Assembly: GCA_038065515.1 (NCBI GenBank)
Contig: JBBTQV010000016.1
Coordinates: 20,179 to 84,178, forward strand
Origin: JAGOPO01 sp038065515
GTDB taxonomy: Bacteria > Patescibacteriota > Minisyncoccia > 2-02-FULL-40-12 > GWA2-44-9
DNA length: 64,000 nt
Direction: 5' to 3'
In this document: one piece after another, positions 1 through 8,643 of the stretch
How positions within the stretch are numbered: position 1 is the stretch's first letter
How the letters are laid out: every line of letters begins with the position of its first letter
Position numbers and translations under genes: made by a program
Notes under the pieces: generated by a model
Database searches by the model: none
Told to the model about the DNA's origin: nothing
Seen by the model: only the letters and a program-made list of their open reading frames with translations

Positions 1-70
1 ACACGGAATTAACATAATTTCCTCGCACCACGCGATACAGTCCCAGCGAAAGCGCTTCGTCTTTTTTCAT
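1..70 (-). CDS. Partial unidentified ORF at the window edge
   Basis: An open frame starts at an ATG at 70-68 and runs off the left edge, giving about 23 residues that begin MKKDEALSLGLYRVVRGNYV. It follows msrA by 15 bases on the same strand, so it could be the next gene of the same transcript. No family can be recognised from so short a piece. Confidence 0.4.
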   Translation of the reverse strand, partial: MKKDEALSLGLYRVVRGNYVNSV

Positions 71-84
71 ATCATCATCCGTGA

Positions 85-633
85 TTATTTTTCGTTATCC
101 TTTAGTAGTTTGGCAAACTCTTCCTTGACCTTCTGAAGTTTTGGATTAATAACGAGTTCGCAATAGGGTTGTGTCGGATTTTTCCGATAATAGTCGCGAT
201 GAGATTCTTCGGCGACATAAAATGTATCCAGCGGTTTTAATTCTGTCACCACCGGATTGCCTTCGCTGTGCGAAGCATTTATTTCCTTGATGAAGCGCTC
301 CGCTTCGTTTTTTTGCGATTCGGTCGTATAAAGAATTATCGAACGATACTGCGTTCCGACATCCGATCCCTGCCGGTTTGGTGTTGTCGGGTCATGGCTC
401 GCGAAGTATACCGTAAGCAAATCCCTGAATGAAATCTGTTGCGGGTCATACTCCACACGCGTCACTTCTGCATGGCCCGTCGTCCCACTGACGACTTCCT
501 CGTAGATGGGATTCGATTTTGTCCCTCCGGCGTATCCAGGCGAGACCGCTATCACACCTTTCAATATGCTGAAAGTTGCTTCGGTGCACCAAAAACAACC
601 CCCTCCGAATGCTATCACTTCAATTTTTCCCAT
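85..633 (-). CDS. msrA: Peptide-methionine (S)-S-oxide reductase
   Basis: A 182-residue MsrA, which reduces methionine-S-sulfoxide in oxidised proteins using thioredoxin-type electron donors. The catalytic signature GGGCFWC is at residues 10-16 with the nucleophilic Cys13, followed by the usual GYAGG segment and a C-terminal substrate-pocket region (SHRDYYRKNPTQPYCELVI). Length matches the family (about 170-210). There is no fused MsrB domain. It acts in the cytoplasm as an oxidative-damage repair enzyme. It lies downstream of the small membrane protein and XRE regulator and could be read with them, though a 4-base gap alone does not prove an operon. Confidence 0.95.
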   Translation of the reverse strand: MGKIEVIAFGGGCFWCTEATFSILKGVIAVSPGYAGGTKSNPIYEEVVSGTTGHAEVTRVEYDPQQISFRDLLTVYFASHDPTTPNRQGSDVGTQYRSIILYTTESQKNEAERFIKEINASHSEGNPVVTELKPLDTFYVAEESHRDYYRKNPTQPYCELVINPKLQKVKEEFAKLLKDNEK

Positions 634-637
634 ATGT

Positions 638-916
638 TTAATACTTAATCCGGCCGTATATACGCCCGATAATTTTTGCCAAAATCATCGCACCAAGGGT
701 ACATACCATCCAAAAATCAAGTTCGTGCTTGAAGCTTTGGACAACAATGCCGATCACCAAAAGAGCTGCGCCAACAAGAAAAGCAATTCGACCCGCTATC
801 ATCTTATGAAGGCCCTCTCGTTCATCTCTGGAGTTTTCTTTCCAAACAAAGCTTGCGAACACGACAAACACAACAACGAGACCAAGCACCATCATCATGA
901 AGAGCGCGCTCGGCAT
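638..916 (-). CDS. Small membrane protein, N-terminus probably truncated
   Basis: From the ATG at 916 this is a 92-residue protein with about three hydrophobic segments (roughly residues 3-25, 42-62 and 70-85) and a charged loop, ENSRDEREGLHK. The arrangement resembles the membrane proteins that pair with tiny XRE regulators (DUF2178-like); the family call is inferred. The same frame stays open upstream and encodes another good membrane helix, VLIVLLVLFLDPFAFWMP. It reaches an ATG at 1003-1001 that overlaps the end of the regulator gene, but a TAA at 985-983 interrupts it. No ATG, GTG or TTG lies between that stop and 916. Either the first helix has been lost by a nonsense change or an unusual start is used. 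Confidence 0.6.
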   Translation of the reverse strand: MPSALFMMMVLGLVVVFVVFASFVWKENSRDEREGLHKMIAGRIAFLVGAALLVIGIVVQSFKHELDFWMVCTLGAMILAKIIGRIYGRIKY

Positions 917-992
917 CCAAAATGCGAATGGGTCTAAAAATAATACAAGCAGAACAATAAGAACTAGGGAGGTAGCGATTTCTTAAAAAAAA

Positions 993-1205
993 TTATTTTT
1001 CATATTTAAGGTAAAACACTTCTTCGAGTGGCCTCTTAAATAGCGCGGCAATTTTCAGAGCTAATATCACCGAAGGCGCATAATTTCCTTTTTCGATTGC
1101 GATAATAGTCTGGCGAGTGACGCCAACCGCATCCGCCAACGCCTCCTGCGTAATGCCGGATTTTATTCGCAATTCGTAAACTTGATTCGTGATGAATTCT
1201 TTCAT
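993..1205 (-). CDS. XRE-family helix-turn-helix regulator
   Basis: A 70-residue single-domain HTH_3 repressor. The helix-turn-helix spans about residues 16-40 (GITQEALADAVGVTRQTIIA), and the ending KPLEEVFYL-type tail is typical of the short Cro/YgzD-like regulators. Its stop overlaps the ATG of the upstream-extended form of the membrane protein gene, a layout seen for translationally coupled regulator and membrane-protein pairs. A consensus promoter (TTGACA at 1254-1249, 17-base spacer, TATACT at 1231-1226) lies just ahead. It probably controls its own operon; the ligand or signal is unknown. Confidence 0.85.
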   Translation of the reverse strand: MKEFITNQVYELRIKSGITQEALADAVGVTRQTIIAIEKGNYAPSVILALKIAALFKRPLEEVFYLKYEK

Positions 1206-1225
1206 GCATACGCCTGATAGACTGC

Positions 1226-1254
1226 AGTATAAGAATTAAATGTCGAGGTGTCAA
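1226..1254 (-). promoter_or_regulatory. Sigma70-type promoter of the XRE regulator gene
   Basis: TTGACA (1254-1249) and TATACT (1231-1226) are separated by 17 bases on the minus strand. The expected start near 1219 gives a leader of about 14 bases. Confidence 0.7.
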
Positions 1255-1350
1255 ATATCCTTTACATTACCGCAGCCCCGCTCATACGAGGTTGCGTCTT
1301 CATGAGCCACCTCCCAGATTTGCACTGGGGACAGATATTTACCTACTGGG

Positions 1351-1422
1351 AGCCGACCCCGGGACTTGAACCCGGAACCCTTCGCTTACGATGCGAATGC
1401 TCTACCATTGAGCTAGGTCGGC
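1351..1422 (-). tRNA. tRNA-Thr(CGU)
   Basis: A 72-base cloverleaf. The acceptor stem GCCGACC pairs with GGTCGGC, the D arm is GCTC..GAGC, the anticodon stem is TTCGC/GCGAA with loop ATCGTAA (anticodon CGT), and the T loop is TTCAAGT. G1-C72 and C2-G71 agree with threonine identity. The 3' CCA is not encoded. It starts 5 bases after the HNH gene ends. Confidence 0.93.
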
Positions 1423-1426
1423 ATCT

Positions 1427-1870
1427 CTATGCCTTCATTGCGCGAGCCTCTTTGGCCCTCTTGCTCAACACACGAATCCTTTGACTATTGCCGCGATTTA
1501 ATCCCGCATATGTTGGGGTCAGTGCGTCACAATTCGGACACAGCAGTCGCAGATTACCCTCAACATTATTACGCCAGTTCCCGTCAATATGATCCGCAAC
1601 TACTGGAACGACACCCGCGCTAGGATTTATCTCAGACCACCCACACAAGCAACACCGGTTGTTATATTTTTCTCGCAAGTATTTTTTGACATATCTCGAA
1701 ACTAAACCCAACGACATGAGACCACTTTCTTCGCCATCTCTCCACCTTTGGATATACGAACGGTACTGATGTTCTGCTTGGCAAGCATTACTACAATATT
1801 TGCCATCCGCTTCTCTCACTTCTTTAGAACAAACAGGACAGTGTGCACGAGGCTTCTTTGGGTACGACAT
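1427..1870 (-). CDS. HNH endonuclease-like zinc protein
   Basis: A 147-residue protein with two zinc-binding parts. The N-terminal one has CPVC and C..AC pairs (about residues 11-30), and an HNH-type core follows. The core has a CCLCGW knuckle (about 73-78), VADHIDGNWRNN holding the HNH histidine and asparagine (about 92-103) and LRLLCPNCDALTPTY (about 107-121). This layout fits phage-like HNH nucleases. The gene lies between two tRNA genes, a common site for mobile DNA, but no integrase or att site is visible. It could be a homing-type or restriction nuclease; the substrate is unknown. Confidence 0.75.
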   Translation of the reverse strand: MSYPKKPRAHCPVCSKEVREADGKYCSNACQAEHQYRSYIQRWRDGEESGLMSLGLVSRYVKKYLREKYNNRCCLCGWSEINPSAGVVPVVADHIDGNWRNNVEGNLRLLCPNCDALTPTYAGLNRGNSQRIRVLSKRAKEARAMKA

Positions 1871-1947
1871 ATCCCATCATACCAACCCGGTAACCATTGT
1901 ACAGCCAGACAGTGGTACCTAGCATGCATAACGATTTACCATCGAAG

Positions 1948-2018
1948 AGCGGATGACGGGAATCGAACCCGTGTCTCAACCTTGGGAAGGTCGCGTTCTA
2001 CCATTGAACCACACCCGC
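1948..2018 (-). tRNA. tRNA-Gly(CCC)
   Basis: A 71-base cloverleaf with acceptor GCGGGTG/CATCCGC (one G-U pair), D arm GTTC..GAAC, anticodon stem CGACC/GGTTG with loop TTCCCAA (anticodon CCC), T stem CGGG/CCCG and discriminator U. No encoded CCA. Confidence 0.92.
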
Positions 2019-2023
2019 AGACC

Positions 2024-2392
2024 CTATTTCCCCCGCACCCAATCGAGCCATTTGCGCCAGCTGGCCCGAGCGTCCCCTTCAGACGCTTGCGGCTTGACTA
2101 TTGTACCAGCTTTTTCGGATTTGTACACGAATACGACCGTTTCACCAGGCAGTTTGTAGTTCAGGCGTTGGCGAGCAAGTAATGCCAGCCATTGGGGTTG
2201 TTGCATGCGCTGAACTTCCGATGCGAGGCGCGCATTCTCTTTCTGTGCATCTTCAATGCGTGCTTCCAATGCGCTCAATTGGGATGCCGCACTGTACCGA
2301 CGGATGCCGGCCGACACCACCAGCACCGCAAGCCACAGCATGAATGCCGTCAGCGCTACCGTCGTCAGTTTTGAGCGGAAAAGTGAGTGCAT
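2024..2392 (-). CDS. FtsB/DivIC-like septum formation initiator
   Basis: A 122-residue bitopic membrane protein: a short cytoplasmic tail, one transmembrane segment (about residues 10-28), then a periplasmic coiled coil rich in A, E and L (about 34-65), then the motif LNYKLPGETVVFV typical of this family. Such proteins bridge FtsL and FtsQ (DivIB) at the division site. The basic, tryptophan-containing tail is extra. The gene stands 5 bases upstream of tRNA-Gly on the same strand. It is divergent from a 33-residue membrane peptide gene. Confidence 0.82.
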   Translation of the reverse strand: MHSLFRSKLTTVALTAFMLWLAVLVVSAGIRRYSAASQLSALEARIEDAQKENARLASEVQRMQQPQWLALLARQRLNYKLPGETVVFVYKSEKAGTIVKPQASEGDARASWRKWLDWVRGK

Positions 2393-2433
2393 ACAATTGT
2401 CAGGATGCGTTTTCCGCGTTACAGTGAGATTCT

Positions 2434-2535
2434 ATGGCACTGGAAAAACGAACAATGAGAATCCTGACTATCGGAGTCGCAGTCGTCACCATTCTCGGGA
2501 TGATTGCGTTCTTGCTCATCCCATTATTTGTGTAG
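2434..2535 (+). CDS. 33-residue single-pass membrane peptide
   Basis: ATG at 2434, stop TAG at 2533-2535. The peptide opens with a charged head MALEKRTMR and continues as one hydrophobic helix ending in IPLFV. It lies head-to-head with the FtsB-like gene (41 bases between starts), so it could share a control region. No strong ribosome-binding site is visible. The sequence looks like a genuine small membrane protein rather than noise, but no function can be given. Confidence 0.5.
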   Translation: MALEKRTMRILTIGVAVVTILGMIAFLLIPLFV

Positions 2536-2540
2536 AGCCT

Positions 2541-3026
2541 CTATTGCACAACAATGGTACCGCGCATGGTCGGATGTATATTGCAGCGGTACTCGTATGT
2601 GCCGGGAGCCATATTTGCCGTTTCAAGATCCCACGATGCATTTTGTGGCATTGAACCGCTTTCGAATTTTCCCGTCAGCGATGTCACGGTATGGTTTGAG
2701 GAGTCGAGGTTCGTAAACTGGATCAGATCCCCTTTCTTGACCGTAAGAGTCGTCGGAACGAACGCAAAATTCTGGATGACAACTGTGTAAAATTTCACTT
2801 CGTTTACAATAAGCCCCGGCGTCGGTGAAGCCGAAACGGGCGTTCCCAGCGGCGTGCGGGAAGGAGTCGGACTGGGAGTTGCGCTAGGCGCCGGAGAGAC
2901 TGAACCCACTGCCGATGGTGTCGGCGACACATCTGCGGGAGCATTCGCTCTCTGCTTGCCCCGGTAATACCAAGCTCCTGCGCTAATAATTGCAGCTACC
3001 GCGATAAAAATGAGTAATTTTTTCAT
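2541..3026 (-). CDS. Secreted or membrane-anchored cupredoxin
   Basis: A 161-residue protein with an N-terminal membrane or signal helix (residues 3-20), a Pro/Ser/Thr linker (about 30-70) and a plastocyanin-like domain (about 78-161). Type I copper ligands are visible: His in SSNHTV, then Cys148, His151 and Met154 in CNIHPTM. The absence of a clear cleavage site suggests it stays tethered outside the cell. It probably carries electrons or handles copper. The partner is unknown, since no respiratory genes are nearby. The convergent 33-residue gene ends 5 bases away. Confidence 0.85.
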   Translation of the reverse strand: MKKLLIFIAVAAIISAGAWYYRGKQRANAPADVSPTPSAVGSVSPAPSATPSPTPSRTPLGTPVSASPTPGLIVNEVKFYTVVIQNFAFVPTTLTVKKGDLIQFTNLDSSNHTVTSLTGKFESGSMPQNASWDLETANMAPGTYEYRCNIHPTMRGTIVVQ

Positions 3027-3038
3027 GCCGTTATTGTA

Positions 3039-4835
3039 TCACTTCTTCAGCATTTTCAAGAACACATCATGCGGAATCTGCACGCGACCTTCGGCCTTCA
3101 TGCGCTTCTTGCCTTTCGCCTGTTTCTTGAGCAGTTTCATTTTGCGGGTCACATCTCCTCCATACAGGTAGCCCGTCACATCTTTTCGCAATGCGCTGAT
3201 GGTCTCCCGTGCGATTATTTTCCCGCCCAACGCCGCCTGAAGCGTGACTTCAAACCACTGCTTCGGCAGTACCTCTTTGAGTTTGGTGACCATCGTGCGT
3301 CCGACATACGCCGCCTGTTCTCGCGGCACGATGCGTGAAAACGGTTCCACAAGTTCACCGGCAACCAGCGTGTCGAGGCGCACCAGGTCGTATGATTGCA
3401 CTCCTGCCGGCTCATAGCTCATGGAAGCATACCCCTGCGAGACCGATTTCAACCGGTCGTAGAAGTCGGTGACGATTTCTGAAAGAGGGACTCGATATTT
3501 GAGCACCGATGTCTCGGTACCGATATATTCGGTAGCGATGTACATATTGCGGATGGTACCCATGAGCTCCATGACTGCGCCCATATACTGCACGGGAGCT
3601 ATGACCTCAAGCGCAACGACCGGTTCGGCAATGTCGGTCCATCGCGACGGGTCGGGCAATAACGCGGCGGAGCGCACCAGCTCGGTACTCCCATCGTTCA
3701 TTTGCACTTCGTACTGCACCGATGGTGTCGTCACAATGAGCTTGAGCCCGAACTCCCGCGTGAGCCGTTCGCTGACAATTTCCACATGAAGCATTCCCAG
3801 AAACCCGAGGCGGAAACCGCGTCCAAGCCCTGCGGATGATTCCGGTTCGTATTGCAACGCCGCATCAGTGAGTTTCAACTTGCCTAATGCGTCTTTGAGC
3901 TCATCATATTGCTCACCGTTTTCGGGAAAGAAACTTGCGAACACCATCGGACGAATTTCGCGGTATCCCGGCAATGGCTCAAAATGCGCAGGGTCGGTGC
4001 CCGCCATAGTGATAGTGTCACCCACTCTGATTTCTCCGGGGTCTTTTAATCCGGTTGCCACATATCCGATTTGTCCTTCATCCAACCGTTGTGCCGCAGT
4101 CAGTTTCGGCGCAAAATACCCGACCTCCAGCGCATCGGCGCGCGTCCGTGTCGCCCACGCCATGATTTTGTCGTTGTGGCGAATGGAACCGGATACGACG
4201 CGAACAAATGCAAGAACGCCTTTGTACGCATCAAATGAAGAATCGAAGATGATTGCGCGCGTATTCTTGTCATGCGTCCGGCTTTGGGGCGCTGGCACGA
4301 TACGGATAACGCTGTCGAGCAATGCCTGTACATTGTGTCCGGTCTTGCCGGAAATCTCGAGTATTTCTGATTCTTCAACGCCCAACAGATAGGATAATTC
4401 TTCCTTCACCTGTGCCGTGCGTGCGGTTGGCATATCGATCTTGTTCACCGCCGGTATGATGGTGAGCCCCTGGCGTTGCGCAAGATGCAAATTCGCCAGC
4501 GTTTGCGCCTGCACACCCTTCGTTGCGTCCACCAGCAAGATAGCTCCTTCGACGGCAGCCAGCGACCGGCTGACCTCGTATGAGAAATCGACATGGCCCG
4601 GCGTGTCGATAAGATTCATCTCGTATTCGGTGCCGTCGAGCGTGTAGTGCATCCGCACCGGCTGCAGTTTAATGGTGATTCCCCGCTCGCGTTCAAGCTC
4701 CATCGTGTCCAGATACTGCTCTTTCATGTTGCGCTTCTGCACGGTGCCGGTCAGCTCCAAAAAACGGTCCGCAAGCGTGGACTTCCCATGGTCGATATGG
4801 GCGATTATACAAAAATTTCTGATGTGGCTGGTCAT
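3039..4835 (-). CDS. lepA: Elongation factor 4 (LepA GTPase)
   Basis: A 598-residue, full-length LepA, a GTPase that acts on translating ribosomes. The G1 motif AHIDHGKST is at residues 12-20, switch II is DTPGHVDF, NKIDMP is the G4 motif, and the C-terminal domain ends in the family's basic segment KKQAKGKKRMK. A candidate promoter (TTGATT at 4878-4873, 17 bases, TAGATT at 4855-4850) would leave a leader of about 8 bases. Confidence 0.97.
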   Translation of the reverse strand: MTSHIRNFCIIAHIDHGKSTLADRFLELTGTVQKRNMKEQYLDTMELERERGITIKLQPVRMHYTLDGTEYEMNLIDTPGHVDFSYEVSRSLAAVEGAILLVDATKGVQAQTLANLHLAQRQGLTIIPAVNKIDMPTARTAQVKEELSYLLGVEESEILEISGKTGHNVQALLDSVIRIVPAPQSRTHDKNTRAIIFDSSFDAYKGVLAFVRVVSGSIRHNDKIMAWATRTRADALEVGYFAPKLTAAQRLDEGQIGYVATGLKDPGEIRVGDTITMAGTDPAHFEPLPGYREIRPMVFASFFPENGEQYDELKDALGKLKLTDAALQYEPESSAGLGRGFRLGFLGMLHVEIVSERLTREFGLKLIVTTPSVQYEVQMNDGSTELVRSAALLPDPSRWTDIAEPVVALEVIAPVQYMGAVMELMGTIRNMYIATEYIGTETSVLKYRVPLSEIVTDFYDRLKSVSQGYASMSYEPAGVQSYDLVRLDTLVAGELVEPFSRIVPREQAAYVGRTMVTKLKEVLPKQWFEVTLQAALGGKIIARETISALRKDVTGYLYGGDVTRKMKLLKKQAKGKKRMKAEGRVQIPHDVFLKMLKK

Positions 4836-4886
4836 GCGATGAGTGTGCTAATCTAGCAGAAATACTAGAGTAAATCAAGGTTGAGC

Positions 4887-4915
4887 TTGACTTTTTGTGT
4901 ATTTTGGAGTATAAT
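4887..4915 (+). promoter_or_regulatory. Consensus promoter of the 112-residue orphan gene
   Basis: TTGACT (4887-4892), 17-base spacer, perfect TATAAT (4910-4915). It is followed by a strong AGGAGG ribosome-binding site at about 4928-4934. Confidence 0.85.
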
Positions 4916-4941
4916 GGTTGTGTTGATAGGAGGAAGAAGAA

Positions 4942-5280
4942 ATGCAGCTCTTTCAGAAGCTATTTCGAAAGCCCCAAGCCATGCCCGCGCATGAATTGGC
5001 CGTAGTCGACTTCGATCATGGCGGGTGTATCACCATCGCGACGCGTCATCGGCGGCTAGATTTGCCGAGGAAACGCAGGGACATCAGACTCCACGATACA
5101 CTGCTGTCACACGAGCCGTACGCACATTGCGGAGGAAAGGTCATCTACCGCAGACGATTCGGATGGCTCATCTGTGAGTACTGCGGCCAACTCTGGCTAC
5201 GGCCTCTGGAGGCGACTACGCTAGGTAGTCTTCTTCAGCATTTCCACGATGCAGGGTTCGCATGCATCTGGAAGTGGTAA
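4942..5280 (+). CDS. Orphan zinc-ribbon-like hypothetical protein
   Basis: A 112-residue soluble protein with no recognised family. A possible zinc site is formed by CGG (about residue 60) and CEYCG (about 75-79) within GWLICEYCGQLWLRP. The gene is a self-contained plus-strand cassette between two minus-strand genes: consensus promoter, AGGAGG site 7 bases before the ATG, and an intrinsic terminator 14 bases after the stop. That packaging matches several other orphan genes in this window. Confidence 0.75.
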   Translation: MQLFQKLFRKPQAMPAHELAVVDFDHGGCITIATRHRRLDLPRKRRDIRLHDTLLSHEPYAHCGGKVIYRRRFGWLICEYCGQLWLRPLEATTLGSLLQHFHDAGFACIWKW

Positions 5281-5293
5281 GCGGTGACGGGCA

Positions 5294-5322
5294 AAAAGGC
5301 CACGCGATGAGCGTGGCCTTTA
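5294..5322. terminator. Bidirectional intrinsic terminator
   Basis: An 11-bp stem (AAAGGCCACGC, 5295-5305, with GCGTGGCCTTT, 5311-5321) around a GATGA loop, with A and T runs on its sides. It can end both the plus-strand orphan gene and the minus-strand DUF4012 gene. Confidence 0.8.
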
Positions 5323-7494
5323 TCATTTCAGCGTGGCCTCAATTTGCACATCCCGTGCAAAGCCATCATGCAATCGCCAGCTGTCCGGCCACTCGGTCAA
5401 TTTCGGCTTTGAACTTGTAACCGAAACAGATACGCTTTTTTGTAGAGTAAACTCAAAATCGGTGACATCCAGCCCGGGCTGCCGTTGCACCAATAGCTGA
5501 TAGTTGTCGGCCACAACACGCGCCGGCACTACATATTCAATCTGCACCGCTTCAGTGGTGCCCGGTTCTACGGACATCCAAAATGCAAATCCTGTTTTTC
5601 CGGATTCTGCGTATGTCACAGCTCCGCGCGTATCTTTTTTATATGTCGCTTCCAGCGCAACTAAATCCGCATCGCGGACAGCCTTTTCATTTGTATAATC
5701 CATCAGCGGACGGTATGAGGGATTCTCATTACCACTGATGCCGCGCAACACCGAGCCTTCCGGTACCAACACGCGTATCCATGAATGATTCGACTTGTTG
5801 TAAAATCCAAAGTCACTGGTCCCCCCGTTGTGCCGACGGGTCAGCGTCAACCGGTGCACCATGGTCCCGTCCTGAAGCCAGCTCTCCAGTTTCATCGTGG
5901 TATCGGTAACCGCATCGCTTTTCGCACCCTTGATGTTGGAAATATCCACCATCAGATAATCCCCGTTCGTTTGCTTCACTCCGCCGTCAAACCCTTCGGA
6001 CACAACATATTTCTCCATCGCGTCGTCTTCGAAGTACATTATGATGTCGCGCGCATCCAGACCGTCTTTGAACAATGTCAGCAATTGCGCCCACTGCGAT
6101 GCGGGAGCAGAGCTTAGCCGCTGCATGATCAACGGTGCCAGGTCGACGATAATCTGCTTCGGGTGCGGACTGTTTGTGTCTTCGACTTCCGACTGCAGTG
6201 TTGCAAGAACATTATCCGCAGTGAGCAGTGTATCGTATTTCGGAAGCGACACGGGGCCCGTAATTTTCAGAATACCGGCCAGGATATCCGGCTTGATGGT
6301 AATGACTCCGTCCACCGCGGCACCTCCGCCGCGCTGCCAGTACGACATCACCTTGCGCGCCGATGCCGGGAAATCTATCCACCATGCGGCATCGCGCATC
6401 CCCCATCCGGGCGTAATGTGTTGCAACTGCAGCGGCGGCACGACAAGTTCCTTGATTTGGCCGTCCGGATTGTAAATATCATCGGCGCGGAAATCTTTGA
6501 CACGCCCCTTTTCGAATGTCAGCAGACCGTAACTGCCGGGGAACCCGCCGGTCGGCCGCAACTCGCTGGAGTTTGTGAACAGCACCAGGTACCGGCGCGG
6601 ACGGTCGGTGCCCGTCAGACTCGACAGAAATCCCGTCATCGAGACGGTACGCCCGACCAGTTCTTCAACAGCAGGCAAACGGTCGCGGAGCGAGATGAAC
6701 TGCCCGCTGTATTGATCGGGTAATTCTTGCGGATTGATTCCTCCGATGAGCGCTGATGCTGTATCAACATCTTTCTGCGCCCGGGCAAGCGCATCACGAA
6801 ATGGTGCCAACGCATCGCCCAAGGAGGTTTTTTCGACGGAGCCCGCGTCCAAGATGCCGCCGGAAGTGGTCAGCGTATCCAGTGCACCGCTGAGCGCGAT
6901 GCCGGCGTCGGAAATAAGCCGTCCTGCATCGAGCAGGTCGCGGCCGATACGCAACGAAGACAGGCCGGGAATGTGAGAAATCAAATTGATGAACGACGGA
7001 CCAAGCATGTCCAGCTCACGACTGGCTCCGTCGAACTGTTCGCGTGCCTGGTTCAGGTCTGTTTTCGCGCCTTCGACATCAAGTTGCTCGAGACTGTCTT
7101 TCGCACTCATCAAATATCCGATGGCGGCATTGCCCTGCTGAACAACTCTGTTTTTCACTTTGCCGCCGTATTGACTCACATATAAAAGTCCCGCAACAAC
7201 AATACCGGCACCTAATACCCACGGTACGAGCGTGGCAAGCCCTCGCCAGTTGCGAGAAGCCGGCGGCGCTTTTTGCGGATGTTTCAGACGGTGCCGGCCC
7301 GCGTTCACCCACGCATCAATAGGATGCATCTGCACCGGAGCGAATTGCGCAACGGGAAGCTCGTCAGATGTGCTCTGACGCGCAACACGGATTGTCTGCT
7401 CCAGTTCGCGGACGATATCTTCGGAAACTTCAACGGCGTCCGCGCGCGCGCGGACATCGACAACATCGCCGGAGTATCGGCGTCGGGATTGCAT
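5323..7494 (-). CDS. DUF4012 domain envelope protein
   Basis: A 723-residue protein with a cytoplasmic N-terminal region (about 1-85), one transmembrane helix (about 88-107) and a large outside part. The DUF4012 core includes FTNSSELRPTGGFPGSYG (about residues 305-325), the family's strongest signature, and DAAWWIDFPASARK further on. DUF4012 proteins are common in CPR and Gram-positive genomes next to glycosyltransferase genes; their reaction is not established. Here the gene leads into two GT4 genes and a sugar transferase, so a role in exporting or attaching a surface polysaccharide is a fair inference. Confidence 0.88.
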   Translation of the reverse strand: MQSRRRYSGDVVDVRARADAVEVSEDIVRELEQTIRVARQSTSDELPVAQFAPVQMHPIDAWVNAGRHRLKHPQKAPPASRNWRGLATLVPWVLGAGIVVAGLLYVSQYGGKVKNRVVQQGNAAIGYLMSAKDSLEQLDVEGAKTDLNQAREQFDGASRELDMLGPSFINLISHIPGLSSLRIGRDLLDAGRLISDAGIALSGALDTLTTSGGILDAGSVEKTSLGDALAPFRDALARAQKDVDTASALIGGINPQELPDQYSGQFISLRDRLPAVEELVGRTVSMTGFLSSLTGTDRPRRYLVLFTNSSELRPTGGFPGSYGLLTFEKGRVKDFRADDIYNPDGQIKELVVPPLQLQHITPGWGMRDAAWWIDFPASARKVMSYWQRGGGAAVDGVITIKPDILAGILKITGPVSLPKYDTLLTADNVLATLQSEVEDTNSPHPKQIIVDLAPLIMQRLSSAPASQWAQLLTLFKDGLDARDIIMYFEDDAMEKYVVSEGFDGGVKQTNGDYLMVDISNIKGAKSDAVTDTTMKLESWLQDGTMVHRLTLTRRHNGGTSDFGFYNKSNHSWIRVLVPEGSVLRGISGNENPSYRPLMDYTNEKAVRDADLVALEATYKKDTRGAVTYAESGKTGFAFWMSVEPGTTEAVQIEYVVPARVVADNYQLLVQRQPGLDVTDFEFTLQKSVSVSVTSSKPKLTEWPDSWRLHDGFARDVQIEATLK

Positions 7495-7500
7495 ACCCGT

Positions 7501-8643
7501 TCAGTATACCACGGAGCGCAGTTGCTGCAGCGTCTGACGGGCAGTATCAGGCCATGAAAATCGCGTAACGCGTTCGTATCCTTTCGCAATCAGCCGCGAC
7601 CGTAGCCCTGCGTCAAGCAACACCGCTTCTAATGCGGCGGTAATACCTTCAATACGGTACGGATCCACCAGAAGTCCTGCGTCTCCGATAACCTCCACAA
7701 CCGATGATGTCGCGCCAGCCACAACCGGTGTCCCGCACGCCATAGCCTCCAACGGCGGGAATCCGAACCCTTCTAAAAGCGATGGGTACGCCAGAACGGA
7801 TGCCGCAGACAGTATCAGCGGCCGCTCCGCGCGGTCAATCCGGTCGAGAAACTTCACCATACCGGGAGTGCGTGTTGCACGGATCGACCGCATCAACTCC
7901 TGCTCCATCCAACCGGACTGACCGGCGATAACCAGTTGCATATTCTGCATACCCTCTCTGCGCCGAAGCAGGTTCCACGCCGCCACGAGAGCGGGAAGAT
8001 TTTTGCGCGGCTCGCGTGTTCCCAATGCCAGTATAAACGGCCCTTCGATGTCGTGCGATTCGCACCACTGCCGTATGACTTGCTCCGACGGACGGCGCAG
8101 CAGCGGATCCGTACCCGAATGCACGACGGCGATGCGTTCCGGTGCGATGCCGTACACACCGGTGAGGTCGTCGGCCGTCGACCGGGAAACCGCAATAATG
8201 CGGTCTGACGCCCGCACCTGCGCGCGCGGACGCATCTGAATGTCGTGCCAGCGGCGGCGGTGCCACGACAACAACTGCGGCATGCGCTCGTACGAGAGGT
8301 CATGCCATGTCATCACTCGCCGACATGATGGTGAGAGTGCCCCCAGTAAGAAATGCGGAAAGAAAAACACATCGACGCCTCCGATGATGGTATCCAGAAA
8401 CGGACGCCCGGTGAGCCGCGTCCGCAACCACAGCGCGCGGTTGGACATGCCGGTTTCATACACTTTCACATTGGGCATCTCCATCCATGACCGTCGCGTC
8501 AACGGCGCACGGCCGCTATAAAACAGTTTCCACTGCACAGCGAACTCCAACGGAATCATGTGCGCCAACAACTGTTCGGTATATTCTTCAATACCGCTCG
8601 CGCGTCCGGTTCCCAACACCCTGATATCAACTCCAATCCTCAT
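7501..8643 (-). CDS. GT4 family glycosyltransferase
   Basis: A 380-residue GT-B fold enzyme. The C-terminal nucleotide-sugar domain shows LALGTREPRKNLPALVAAW and the GT4 donor motif PSLLEGFGFPPLEAMACGTPVV. No signal peptide or membrane helix is seen, so it should act at the inner face of the membrane on a lipid-linked acceptor. Sugar and linkage cannot be told. Its start overlaps the end of the downstream-placed transposase gene by 4 bases, which looks accidental and follows from the transposon landing there. Confidence 0.88.
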   Translation of the reverse strand: MRIGVDIRVLGTGRASGIEEYTEQLLAHMIPLEFAVQWKLFYSGRAPLTRRSWMEMPNVKVYETGMSNRALWLRTRLTGRPFLDTIIGGVDVFFFPHFLLGALSPSCRRVMTWHDLSYERMPQLLSWHRRRWHDIQMRPRAQVRASDRIIAVSRSTADDLTGVYGIAPERIAVVHSGTDPLLRRPSEQVIRQWCESHDIEGPFILALGTREPRKNLPALVAAWNLLRRREGMQNMQLVIAGQSGWMEQELMRSIRATRTPGMVKFLDRIDRAERPLILSAASVLAYPSLLEGFGFPPLEAMACGTPVVAGATSSVVEVIGDAGLLVDPYRIEGITAALEAVLLDAGLRSRLIAKGYERVTRFSWPDTARQTLQQLRSVVY

